A stretch of DNA of 64,000 nucleotides from Mesorhizobium sp. (GCA_019635735.1 JAHBYX010000009.1:26001-90000), one strand, 5' to 3'. Shown: positions 8,446-19,229, counted from the first letter of the stretch. Numbers and translations: made by a program. Notes: generated by a model not told the origin, from the letters alone.

Positions 8446-9609
8446 ATGGACATGCTCGCCCGAACCCAGGAGATCCTCGGCAAGCTCGTCGCCTTCCCGA
8501 CGGTGTCGTCGGACAGCAATCTCGCGCTGATCGCCTATGCCGCCGACCTCCTGTCGGATGCCGGCGCGACGCTGTCGCTGTCGCGCGACGCGACGGGGAC
8601 GAAGGCCAACCTCTTCGCCACGATCGGTCCTGCGGGCGACGGCGGCATCGTCCTCTCCGGGCACACCGACGTCGTGCCGGCGGATCCGGCCGAGTGGACG
8701 AACGACCCGTTCGTGCTGGCCGAGCGCGGCGGGCGGCTCTACGGGCGGGGCACCTGCGACATGAAGGGCTTCATCGCGGCGGCCCTGGCGATGGCGCCGC
8801 GCTTCGCCGCGGCCGGCCTGACGCGGCCGCTGCATGTCGCGCTGACCTATGACGAGGAGATCGGCTGCTTCGGCGCCCGCGCGCTGGTCGACGAACTCGC
8901 CAGGGCCGGCGTGCGTCCGGCCGTCGCGATCGTCGGCGAGCCGACCATGATGGGCGTGATCGAGGGCCACAAGGGGTGCTTCGAATACACGACCGAGTTC
9001 ACCGGCCTCGAGGGCCACGGCTCCCAGCCCGACAAGGGCGTCAACGCCGTGGAATACGCCACGCGCTACGTCCTGCGCCTGCTCGAGATCGGGGAGAAGC
9101 TGAAGATGCGCGCGCCCGCCGGCAGCCGCTTCGACCCGCCGTGGACCACCGTCCAGGTGGGCCGCATGAGTGGAGGCACGGCCCGCAACGTCATCGCCGG
9201 GGCTTGCGCCGTCGAGTGGGAGATGCGGCCGGTCAGCCAGGGGGATGCCGCCTACGTGAAGAACGGTCTGGCCGACTATGTCGACACCGTCCTGCTGCCC
9301 GCTATGCGGGCGGTCGCGCCGCAGAGCGGCATCGTCACCCATGTCATCGGCGAGGTGGAAGGGCTGCAGGTGGTCGGCGAGTCGGAGGCGCGCGACATCG
9401 TCTGCGAGCTGACGGGCTGCGACCACGCCGACGTCGTTCCCTTCGGCACCGAGGCCGGCCTGTTCCAGTCGGCCGGCATCTCCTCCGTCATCTGCGGCCC
9501 CGGCTCGATCGCGCAGGCGCACAAGCCGGACGAATTCATCGCCATCGACCAGCTTGCCGCCTGCCTCGAAATGCTCGACAAGCTGAAGCCGAAGCTCGGG
9601 GGCGCTTGA
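8446..9609 (+). CDS. ArgE-type M20 deacetylase, probable N-acetyl-diaminobutyrate deacetylase
   Basis: This 387-residue M20 zinc hydrolase is of the acetylornithine deacetylase (ArgE) type. The metal and catalytic residues are visible in SGHTDVVP, GRGTCDMKGF, YDEEIGCFGAR, GEPTMM and the C-terminal AQAHKPDEF, so the enzyme looks intact. It starts 9 bases after doeA and its TGA overlaps the next gene's ATG. Its position is that of DoeB/EutE, the enzyme that removes acetate from N-acetyl-L-2,4-diaminobutyrate. DoeB/EutE, however, belongs to the succinylglutamate desuccinylase/aspartoacylase family. N-acetyl-diaminobutyrate is one carbon shorter than N-acetylornithine, so a replacement is chemically reasonable. 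The family is certain; the substrate is inferred. Confidence 0.88.
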   Translation: MDMLARTQEILGKLVAFPTVSSDSNLALIAYAADLLSDAGATLSLSRDATGTKANLFATIGPAGDGGIVLSGHTDVVPADPAEWTNDPFVLAERGGRLYGRGTCDMKGFIAAALAMAPRFAAAGLTRPLHVALTYDEEIGCFGARALVDELARAGVRPAVAIVGEPTMMGVIEGHKGCFEYTTEFTGLEGHGSQPDKGVNAVEYATRYVLRLLEIGEKLKMRAPAGSRFDPPWTTVQVGRMSGGTARNVIAGACAVEWEMRPVSQGDAAYVKNGLADYVDTVLLPAMRAVAPQSGIVTHVIGEVEGLQVVGESEARDIVCELTGCDHADVVPFGTEAGLFQSAGISSVICGPGSIAQAHKPDEFIAIDQLAACLEMLDKLKPKLGGA

Positions 9610-10358
9610 TGCTGGACAGGACCGACGCGGCCGTCAGGGCCGCAGGGCGAGGGCCGGAGGACGAGGGCGCGCGCGGGCGCTTCGACCGCATCTACCAGGC
9701 GCTGCGCATGCGCATCTGCCTGCTCGACTATGCGCCGGGCGAACGCCTGCGCGAGGAGGATCTTGCCGAGGAGTTCGGCGTCTCGCGCACGCCGATCCGC
9801 CGGGTCCTCGTCAAGCTCGAGGCGGAAGGTCTGCTGCGGTCGGTCCATGGCGTCGGAACGATCGTAACCGACATCGACGTCGGCGAACTCGCCCAGGTCT
9901 ACGAGCTTCGCGTCGAACTGGCCGAACTGGTCGGGAAACTCTCTCCTGCGGTCGTCGATGCGCCGATGGTCGAGCGGTTCCGGCAGATCCGCGAGAGCTG
10001 CGACCAGATGGTGCGCAAGGCCGACCCGCGCGAGTTCGCGCGCATCAACATGGAATTCTTCCACCTCTTCAACAGCCTGACGACGAACCAGCCGCTGCGG
10101 GAACTGAGCGAGCGGCTCTACTACCAGACCACGCGGATCTGGCTGAAGACGGCGTCCCGGCTCAAGGACTACGAGGAGCTTCTCGTCGACGAGTTCATCA
10201 TCTTCCAGCGCGAGGTCGCCGACATCACCGAGGCGGTCGAGCAGCGCGATCCGGCCGCCGCCGGCCACATCCGGCGCGCCCACATCGCCATGAGCTTCGC
10301 CAGGATCCGGCGCGCCGCCGACGCGTCTGCCGCGATCGCCGCGCCCACGGGTCTGTAG
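9609..10358 (+). CDS. GntR-family regulator with FCD-type C-terminal domain
   Basis: This 249-residue regulator has an N-terminal winged helix (IYQALRMRICLLDYAPGERLREEDLA..., then FGVSRTPIRRVLVKLEAEGL, about 28-90). An all-helical FCD-type effector domain follows (about 100-235). Its ATG shares one base with the deacetylase stop, so it belongs to the ectoine operon. Described ectoine regulators of the GntR class (EnuR) are much longer MocR proteins with an aminotransferase-like domain, which this lacks. It is the best candidate to bind the three GTGCAC palindromes between ehuB and doeA, probably as a repressor released by a pathway intermediate. Some usual FCD histidines look substituted. Confidence 0.88.
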   Translation: MLDRTDAAVRAAGRGPEDEGARGRFDRIYQALRMRICLLDYAPGERLREEDLAEEFGVSRTPIRRVLVKLEAEGLLRSVHGVGTIVTDIDVGELAQVYELRVELAELVGKLSPAVVDAPMVERFRQIRESCDQMVRKADPREFARINMEFFHLFNSLTTNQPLRELSERLYYQTTRIWLKTASRLKDYEELLVDEFIIFQREVADITEAVEQRDPAAAGHIRRAHIAMSFARIRRAADASAAIAAPTGL

Positions 10359-10680
10359 CAAAAGGCACACGTCCCGAATCGTGCGCGGCAGAACGGCGCC
10401 CCTGCTCAACTCAGCGAAGGATGGCCGATGGCTTGTCGAAACAGCCTGCAGCCCAGAGCCGGCTGGCCACAACTGCGGGCATCACGCCGCTCCCCAACAG
10501 AAGTGCCGACCGATGCGCCGATCGTTTCCATGGACTTTGGATGGCAAGCAGGTTCGTGGGGCCAGCACGGACAGCCGGGACTGGCAAAACAGATCCCATC
10601 CGCACGCGCGACAGTTTGCTGCACGCGCTAACAGTTATGCTGCATTGCAAAAATGTCGGGTCTGCCATGCAGAATTGATG
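10359..10680. other. Intergenic stretch with no gene seen
   Basis: This stretch of about 320 bases lies between the GntR gene and the small RNA promoter. Short open frames exist on both strands but none has a convincing ribosome-binding site or recognisable product. The last 60 bases become AT-richer toward the small RNA promoter. Confidence 0.5.
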
Positions 10681-10709
10681 CTTGTTTGAAACGGGGTCGA
10701 ATCCTATCT
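10681..10709 (+). promoter_or_regulatory. Rhizobial sigma-70-type promoter of the small RNA
   Basis: CTTGTT (10681-10686) is followed after exactly 17 bases by CTATCT (10704-10709). This matches the rhizobial consensus CTTGAC-N17-CTATAT at most positions. It predicts a start near 10716, right at the 5' side of the first hairpin of the small RNA. Confidence 0.6.
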
Positions 10710-10715
10710 TCGGGA

Positions 10716-10824
10716 TGTTGGTGATCTACCTCCTCCCAGAGAGCCAACAAAGTTGCGGTGCACCTCCTCCCGCGCCGCAATCAAATCAAGCCCGCCGCTC
10801 CTCCTCCCGCGGCGGGCTTTTTTT
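10716..10824 (+). ncRNA. Alpha-r14-like trans-acting small RNA with three anti-Shine-Dalgarno loops
   Basis: A predicted RNA of about 109 bases folds into three hairpins, each with CCTCCTCCC in its loop (10729-10737, 10763-10771, 10800-10808). The stems are GTTGG/CCAAC (10717-10721 with 10744-10748), TTGCGG/CCGCAA (10753-10758 with 10775-10780) and a GC-rich 10-base terminator stem. Three such loops are the hallmark of the alpha-r14 family, which includes NfeR1 of Sinorhizobium meliloti. That family base-pairs with ribosome-binding sites of many mRNAs, especially transport genes. Size, promoter and terminator all agree. No flanking gene predicts its targets. Confidence 0.82.
10789..10824 (+). 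terminator. Rho-independent terminator of the small RNA
   Basis: A perfect 10-base stem (AGCCCGCCGC with GCGGCGGGCT) closes a 10-base loop and is followed by seven T residues (10818-10824). The loop itself is the third anti-Shine-Dalgarno motif. Confidence 0.92.
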
Positions 10825-10849
10825 GTGCGCTGCGAAAGAAACGTTGACT

Positions 10850-10868
10850 CCGGCCTTTGCCGGGTTTT
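10850..10868 (+). terminator. Second small terminator-like hairpin
   Basis: CCGGC (10850-10854) pairs with GCCGG (10859-10863) and is followed by GTTTTTG. It lies 25 bases after the small RNA terminator and may back it up, insulating the acyl-CoA synthetase gene. Confidence 0.5.
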
Positions 10869-10916
10869 TGTTTGCGCGGTTCCCGAGCGGGCCATCGGCG
10901 GAGGCTTTCCACGACA

Positions 10917-12554
10917 TTGCTCCAGCGCAGCGACAATTATGCCGACCTCGTCAGCCGTTTTCGTTGGCAAGTTCCCGATCGTTTCAACATCGGCGTCGCC
11001 GTTTCGGACGCCTGGGCGCAAAAAGATCCGAACCGGACCGCCCTGATCGAGTATCGCGGCGCCGACGCGCCTAAGACGCTCAGCTTCGGCGCGCTGGCGA
11101 AACGGTCCAACGCCCTCGCTAATGCGTTGCGTGCACGTGGCGTGCGGCGCGGCGACCGGGTGGCGCTCCTGCTGCCCCAAAGCTTCGAGACCGCGATCGC
11201 GCATGTCGCTATCTACAAGCTCGGCGCTGTGGCCTTGCCGCTGGCGCTGCTGTTCGGCGTCGAGGCGCTGGAATACCGGCTGCAGACGGCGGGCGTGCGA
11301 GCCATCATCACCAACTCGGCCGGTCTCGCCAAGGTGTCGCGCATCGGCGCCCGCCTGCCGGAGCTCGAGCTGATCGTCTCCGTCGACGGCCAGGAAGGGG
11401 CGGCCGTCGGGTTCGAACCGCTCGTGGCCGGCGCGTCGGTCGATTTCGAGGCGGTGGATACGACGCCGGACGATCCGGCGATGATGATCTTCACGTCCGG
11501 GACGACCGGCCCGCCCAAGGGTGCGCTGCACGGGCACCGCGTGCTGCTCGGCCATCTGCCGGGCCTGCAGATGGCCTACGAATTCCTGCCTCAGGACGGC
11601 GATCTGATGTGGACGCCGGCCGACTGGGCCTGGGCGGGCGGGCTCCTCAACGCCTTGCTGTCGTCGCTCTACCTCGGGATTCCGGTCGTCTGCGCGCGCT
11701 TCGAGAAGTTCGATCCGGAAGCCGCCCTTCTGCTGGTCGAGCGGATGAAGGTGCGCAATGCATTCATCCCGCCCACGGCCCTGCGGATGTTGAAGTCCGT
11801 CCCCGACGTCCCGGCGCGCTTCAGCCATGTGCTGCGCAGCGTCGGTTCCGCCGGCGAATCGCTCGGCCGCGAGACCTGGGAATGGGCGGAAGGCGCGCTC
11901 GGCCTCCCGGTCAACGAGTTCTACGGCCAGACCGAATGCAACGCCGTCATCGCCTCGTCGGCGATCATCGGCGTCAGCCGCCCGGGCACGATCGGCAAGG
12001 CGGTGCCCGGCCACACGGTGGCGATCATCGACGCCGACGGGCGTTCGGTGCCGGCGGGGGAGCCAGGCCAGATCGCGGTGCTGCGCCCGGATCCGGTGAT
12101 GTTCCTCGAATACTGGGACAGTCCCGAGGCGACGGCGAAGAAGTTCATCGGCGACTGGATGACCACGGGCGACCAGGGCATCATGGACGGCGACGGCTAT
12201 ATCCAGTTCTTCGGCCGCGACGACGATGTCATCACATCGGCCGGCTACCGCATCGGTCCCGGCGAGATCGAGGATTGCCTCGTCGGCCATCCGTCGGTGG
12301 CTCTCGCGGCCGCGGTCGGCAAGCCCGACCCGCTGCGCACCGAGATCGTCAAGGCCTATGTGGTGCTGAAAGACGGCGTCGAGCCGAGCGAGGCGCTGAA
12401 GGGCGAGATCGGCGCCTTCGTGCGCGAGCGGCTGTCGGCGCACGAATATCCGCGCGAGGTGGAATTCGTCGATTCCATGCCGCTCACCACATCCGGCAAG
12501 GTGATCCGCCGCATCTTCCGCGACCGGGCGCGGCGCGAGGCGGGGCTCGCCTGA
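10917..12554 (+). CDS. AMP-binding acyl-CoA synthetase (medium-chain/acetyl-CoA synthetase-like)
   Basis: This roughly 545-residue member of the ANL superfamily activates a carboxylic acid with ATP and joins it to CoA. It has the P-loop IFTSGTTGPPKGALHGH, the acceptor motif FYGQTECN, the hinge region GRDDDVITSAGYRIGPGEIED and the C-terminal catalytic lysine in TTSGKVIRR. The TTG at 10917 is preferred because GGAGG lies 12 bases upstream. An earlier TTG at 10857 lies inside a terminator-like hairpin, so it is unlikely. It meets the GNAT gene tail to tail with no gap. The acid substrate cannot be read from the sequence; a short- or medium-chain or aryl acid is likely. Confidence 0.87.
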   Translation: MLQRSDNYADLVSRFRWQVPDRFNIGVAVSDAWAQKDPNRTALIEYRGADAPKTLSFGALAKRSNALANALRARGVRRGDRVALLLPQSFETAIAHVAIYKLGAVALPLALLFGVEALEYRLQTAGVRAIITNSAGLAKVSRIGARLPELELIVSVDGQEGAAVGFEPLVAGASVDFEAVDTTPDDPAMMIFTSGTTGPPKGALHGHRVLLGHLPGLQMAYEFLPQDGDLMWTPADWAWAGGLLNALLSSLYLGIPVVCARFEKFDPEAALLLVERMKVRNAFIPPTALRMLKSVPDVPARFSHVLRSVGSAGESLGRETWEWAEGALGLPVNEFYGQTECNAVIASSAIIGVSRPGTIGKAVPGHTVAIIDADGRSVPAGEPGQIAVLRPDPVMFLEYWDSPEATAKKFIGDWMTTGDQGIMDGDGYIQFFGRDDDVITSAGYRIGPGEIEDCLVGHPSVALAAAVGKPDPLRTEIVKAYVVLKDGVEPSEALKGEIGAFVRERLSAHEYPREVEFVDSMPLTTSGKVIRRIFRDRARREAGLA

Positions 12555-13838
12555 TCAGTCGCGTCCCAGAAGCGACCGCAGCCGGTTGCGGATGATCCGC
12601 GCCATGTTGCGCGTCTCGTGGCGCAGGTGGAGCTGCTTGGTCGCCTGGCGGGCGGCGCGGTCCGATTCCGGCGTCAGGCCGATCACGAGCGACCCCAGCG
12701 GCCGGCGTTCGGTCCAGATACGGCTCATCACCGGATGGTCGGGTGCCGCGCAGCTGTCGGTCATCATGATGTTCGGATCGTCGAGATGGGTCTTCGTCAC
12801 CTCGATCATCAGGAGAGTTCCGGGCGAGAAGGCCGCGTAGTTCTCGTCATAGGCCGTCTTCCAGGTATAGGCGCAACCGTTCTCGATGAAGACGATCAGG
12901 CAGGCGATGACCTTGCCGTCGAGGGTGAGCGTATGGACGCGGCACATGTCGCGCTCGGCCAGCCCGTGCACCGCCTCGCGGGCAAAGGCGGCGCGATAGC
13001 GGTCGATCGCCATGGCGGTGCGCTCGCGCCCCTTCCAGCCCGATGCCTCGAGTGTGAGAAAGGATTCGACCCCGCGGCGGATCTCGTCCGGCTGGCGGGC
13101 GATGGTGTATTCCACCCTTCCATGATCGCCGAGGCGCCGTTTCAGGCGGCGGAGTTCGCGGAAATGATGCGGACGCAGCGAGTTCTTGAGGTAAGTGTCT
13201 CCGTCGAGCGTGCTTTCGAGGAAGGGGCGTTCGATCCTGAGCGTCTCGTGGAACGACAGATTGCGCCCGAGCGCCACCGTCCGCAGCACGTTGGCGACGG
13301 GTCCGTCGAGGCGCATATCGGGCAGAACGAGGACCTTCGGCAGCTTGAGATGCGGCCGCGACAGCATGTCGAGGAAGTCCTCGACGACCGCGACCGGATC
13401 GTCGTGATCGATCAGCGGCGTGCCCAGCGGGCCGAACGGGCTCGACCAGGCGCGGATGACGGAGACTCCCAGCGGGACTGGCGGCTTCTCGATCGAATAG
13501 GGCACCAGGAGCCGTAGCCGGCTCTTCTCCCCGTCGCCCTCGCGGATGACGGCGAGCCTGACCTCGCGATCCTCGAGGCGCGGCATAGCCGGCGCCAGGA
13601 AGCGCGGATTGAAGAAGACGTTCGGCTCGATCGTGCGGACGCACAGATGATCCAGCTCTTCGACAAGGTCGAAGCCGGCGGAAGCCGCATAGATTGCCAG
13701 GCGGCGGGGGCGCCGTCCCTGACCGACGATCTCGTGAAAGGCAATGCTCTGCGGCTCCTGCGTGAGGCCTGCGAACCCTGCGATCATCGGGCCGGCGGCG
13801 CTGCCGCTCATTTCCTCGAGGAGTGGTGTCGCGGCCAT
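12555..13838 (-). CDS. GNAT acyltransferase, BcsL/CelD-like
   Basis: This 427-residue protein has the double-GNAT layout of CelD/BcsL-type acetyltransferases. The recognisable C-terminal half includes a segment such as RELRRLKRRLGDHGRVEYTI followed by a GNAT core (about 250-390). Its ATG at 13838 shares one base with the flippase stop, so the two are translationally coupled. Such enzymes are common in polysaccharide and cellulose loci and are thought to decorate or link the glycan. With a flippase next to it, transfer of an acyl or amino acid group to an exported glycan or lipid-linked sugar is the likely role. The substrate is unknown. Confidence 0.75.
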   Translation of the reverse strand: MAATPLLEEMSGSAAGPMIAGFAGLTQEPQSIAFHEIVGQGRRPRRLAIYAASAGFDLVEELDHLCVRTIEPNVFFNPRFLAPAMPRLEDREVRLAVIREGDGEKSRLRLLVPYSIEKPPVPLGVSVIRAWSSPFGPLGTPLIDHDDPVAVVEDFLDMLSRPHLKLPKVLVLPDMRLDGPVANVLRTVALGRNLSFHETLRIERPFLESTLDGDTYLKNSLRPHHFRELRRLKRRLGDHGRVEYTIARQPDEIRRGVESFLTLEASGWKGRERTAMAIDRYRAAFAREAVHGLAERDMCRVHTLTLDGKVIACLIVFIENGCAYTWKTAYDENYAAFSPGTLLMIEVTKTHLDDPNIMMTDSCAAPDHPVMSRIWTERRPLGSLVIGLTPESDRAARQATKQLHLRHETRNMARIIRNRLRSLLGRD

Positions 13839-15247
13839 CAGCTGGGCTCCCGGACAAGGCGCGGCGCGAAGATGAACATCAGGATCCCCAGCCTCCGCCA
13901 GTTTATGAAGGCGAGCGTGGCGGCCTCGAACACCATCGACAGCGAGGTCGCGAGAGCAGCGCCCCACAGACCGAGCGGCGGGATCAGGAGGACGTTGAGA
14001 CCGACGTTGAAGGCCAGCGTCAGCCCGTAGATCGCGGCGCAGACATTCTGGTTGCCGCTCATCGTCAGGAGGCTTTCGGCGGGCCCGACGGTCGAGCGCG
14101 CGACGACGCCGGCGACGAGCAGGAAGAGGTAGGGATAGCCCGCCTCGAAGCCGGGGCCGAACAGGGCGAGGATCGGCTGGCCGATCGCCAGCACGAAAAG
14201 CCCCATGGCAAGCGAAGGCCAGAAGGTCCAGGCCACGGTCTCGCGTGCGAACTCCCCGAGCTTTTCGCTTTCGCCGCCATGCGTGAACTGCGCGTAGCGG
14301 GCCGCTGCTCCCGCCTTCACGGCGAAGGAAACGAAGTGCACCAGCGCCAGCGTCTTCGCCATCGCATAGTAGATCGCGACGTCATGCGGCGACAGGAACA
14401 CGCCGACCATCAGCACGTCGGCATTGGTCAGCATGAAGGCGAAGCCCTCGATCAGGAAGATCGGCAGCGACACCATGATCCAGCCGCGCAGGTCGATCGC
14501 GCGCGGACCCTTGGCGATCCCGCGGTCCGCCCGGGTCGTCACCGTCGCCAGCTGCCACAGCGTCGTCGCGTAGGTCGCCGCGACCGCGGCGATCAGAGCG
14601 GTTCGCGCCGAAGGCTCGTAGCCGAGCGCAAGAGCACCCGCCATGAAGGAGATGATGAGAACGGGTCGGACGATATAGGTCGGCGAAAGCGCCGAGATAG
14701 CCCAGGCATTCGCCCGCGAGATGCCCTGCACGACGTCGGACAGCGCGATCATGGGCAGGCAGAAGATGCCGATCAGGAAGGGGACGATGTAGTAGCTTTC
14801 GATCCGATCGGCGAAGAGCAGGATGATCCCGGCGCTGACCGCGGCGATCACCGTGGAGGCGACGAGCACGATGAGTCGGCTTGCCAGCATGACGCCGCGC
14901 AGTTCTTCAAGCTCACCGCGCTCGCGATACTCCGGGATGAAGCGGATCACCGAGGTGTGGAAGCCGAGGCAGGACAGATTGCCGAGGATGATCATCGTCA
15001 CCCATACCAGCACGAAGATGCCGTATTCGAAGGCGCCCATCCATCGCGCCAGCAGAACCTGGCTGACGAAGGCGATGAATGCGCTGAACATGCGGATGGC
15101 AAAGGCGATGATCGAGACGCGGCCGGCCTCGGCCTTGTCGTCGCTGGAGAAAAGCAGCTCGTCCACCTTCCCCATCAGGGGGCGGGCGCGATCCGCCAGG
15201 CCTCGCGGCAATAGGCGATCGGCGGTGGCGGCCGCTGAAAAACGCAA
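13838..15247 (-). CDS. Wzx-type oligosaccharide flippase
   Basis: This 469-residue polytopic membrane protein is of the polysaccharide transporter (PST/MOP) class with about 12-14 hydrophobic segments. The first strong pair starts at RVSIIAFAIRMFSAFIAFVS (about residue 43). The TTG at 15247 is chosen because AGGGAG lies 9 bases upstream; the first ATG (15175) would remove 24 residues and has no clear ribosome-binding site. It would flip a lipid-linked oligosaccharide across the inner membrane. No glycosyltransferases are seen nearby, so the glycan must be built elsewhere. Confidence 0.82.
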   Translation of the reverse strand: MRFSAAATADRLLPRGLADRARPLMGKVDELLFSSDDKAEAGRVSIIAFAIRMFSAFIAFVSQVLLARWMGAFEYGIFVLVWVTMIILGNLSCLGFHTSVIRFIPEYRERGELEELRGVMLASRLIVLVASTVIAAVSAGIILLFADRIESYYIVPFLIGIFCLPMIALSDVVQGISRANAWAISALSPTYIVRPVLIISFMAGALALGYEPSARTALIAAVAATYATTLWQLATVTTRADRGIAKGPRAIDLRGWIMVSLPIFLIEGFAFMLTNADVLMVGVFLSPHDVAIYYAMAKTLALVHFVSFAVKAGAAARYAQFTHGGESEKLGEFARETVAWTFWPSLAMGLFVLAIGQPILALFGPGFEAGYPYLFLLVAGVVARSTVGPAESLLTMSGNQNVCAAIYGLTLAFNVGLNVLLIPPLGLWGAALATSLSMVFEAATLAFINWRRLGILMFIFAPRLVREPS

Positions 15248-15404
15248 CGCTATAGACTCCCTACGACGGATCAGCGGTAGCAGACAGTGCTTAAGAAACG
15301 GTGGGAGAGCGCGGCGGAGCCGGACCTCTTTTCGGCGATCTTCCGGGGAGGATTGACCGGACGGCTCTCGCGCCCTTTCATGGAGCGGAAACGGCAGTCG
15401 GAGA

Positions 15405-15722
15405 ATGCGAGCAATGGACGAACCCGATCACTGGCGGCACATGTCGACGGCACCCAAGGACGGCACGCGGATCCTCGTGACCGTGCGGCCTGTGGAGCAG
15501 GGCCCCGCGGATGTCGACGTCGCCTACTGGGCGCAGGCCGACAGCCAGGGAATCGAAGGCTGGCGGGCGGCCGATTCGGCGCCCGGAGCCGTCATCGGCT
15601 ATGCCGACCCGGAGCTCAAATGCTGGATGCCGCTGCCGGATGCAGCCGACGGAGGGTTGGAAGGCTCCAGGCCGGCGCCGTATGAGGGCGACGACATGGA
15701 GCTGGATGGATCTGGAATCTGA
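15405..15722 (+). CDS. Small conserved hypothetical protein (APKDGTRILV type)
   Basis: This 105-residue soluble protein begins MRAMDEPDHWRHMSTAPKDG. The pattern W...STAPKDGTRILV, then YW, then W.PLP is seen in many short alphaproteobacterial and phage-associated proteins of unknown function (DUF551-like). ATG 15405 and ATG 15414 are both possible starts. It stands alone between the flippase promoter region and a toxin-antitoxin pair. Confidence 0.65.
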   Translation: MRAMDEPDHWRHMSTAPKDGTRILVTVRPVEQGPADVDVAYWAQADSQGIEGWRAADSAPGAVIGYADPELKCWMPLPDAADGGLEGSRPAPYEGDDMELDGSGI

Positions 15723-15748
15723 CGAAGGAGCCGGCCTAGCCCAAGGGG

Positions 15749-16090
15749 TTAGTCTGGCGGATAGATCTCGAGGCAGACCGCTTTCTCGTCATCGACAAGG
15801 TCCGATATCGCATGGCGGTGACTGCGAAGTAGGTCGGCAATATAGTTCGTTGGACGGTTGCCGCAGCGCAACCATATCACTTTGGGCGGCGCGCCGCGAA
15901 GCAGCGCCAGCTCGGCGAAGTCGGCATCCTGAGACACAAGCAGGAAGCCACCAGCGCGCGCCTGTTCCCAGATTGTCTGGTCATCGGCTCGGCCAAGACC
16001 GATTCGGCCGACATGCCGCGAACCGGGAAAGATATCGGAGAGAGTATCGCAGAGCCTGAAACTCAGGTTCTGGTCGAGCAGCAGCCTCAT
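15749..16090 (-). CDS. DUF5615 PIN-like protein, probable toxin
   Basis: This 113-residue protein starts MRLLLDQNLSFRLCDTL, the typical DUF5615 opening in which the first aspartate belongs to a PIN-like nuclease core. A second acidic stretch, LLVSQDADFAELA, is also typical. It is coded immediately after a DUF433 gene with overlapping start and stop (ATGA). Such pairs are regarded as putative toxin-antitoxin modules, with DUF5615 as the presumed RNase toxin. Activity is inferred from family and arrangement. Confidence 0.8.
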   Translation of the reverse strand: MRLLLDQNLSFRLCDTLSDIFPGSRHVGRIGLGRADDQTIWEQARAGGFLLVSQDADFAELALLRGAPPKVIWLRCGNRPTNYIADLLRSHRHAISDLVDDEKAVCLEIYPPD

Positions 16091-16335
16091 TCAGCCGCAG
16101 ACAGAAACCGGCGTTCACGATCCGCCGCGTAGGCAAGACACGCCCTGATGTCCTGCTCGGTCAGTTCGGGGAAGTCGTGGATGATCTCCTCGTGGGACAT
16201 ACCCGCCGCGAGCCAGCCAAGGACATCCGAGACCGCAATGCGCATCCCGCGCACGACGGGCCGCCCGCCGCGCTTGCCGGCTTCACGCGTGATAAGCTCT
16301 CGATAATCGGTGCCCATTTTGAAAGAATAGCACAC
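16087..16335 (-). CDS. DUF433 protein, probable antitoxin
   Basis: This 82-residue protein (76 if the second ATG at 16317 is used) matches the DUF433 pattern. It has GGRPVVRGMRIAVSDVLGWLAAGMS followed by EEIIHDFPELTEQDIRACLAYAADRE, a small helix-turn-helix-like fold. It precedes and overlaps the DUF5615 gene. In such modules it is the likely antitoxin and autorepressor. Confidence 0.82.
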   Translation of the reverse strand: MCYSFKMGTDYRELITREAGKRGGRPVVRGMRIAVSDVLGWLAAGMSHEEIIHDFPELTEQDIRACLAYAADRERRFLSAAE

Positions 16336-16412
16336 CCGCCCGCCTTCAGCGAGAGGAGGCGTCGGTCACGGACGCTTGCGGCGTCCCCCTATGTGCTGGA
16401 CGACTGTTCCGC

Positions 16413-19139
<2,727 letters not shown>

Positions 19140-19229
19140 GAACTGGTCCTTTCAATCAGGAATAACCCGGCGGGTCCGCCGGATCGAGGCCGCGGTGGGC
19201 TTCTTGGGGCTACGGGCCTTCCGACAATC

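Noticed and set aside
10381..10689. Short open frames between the GntR gene and the small RNA
   Set aside because: Several overlap in different frames on both strands with no ribosome-binding site or family match.
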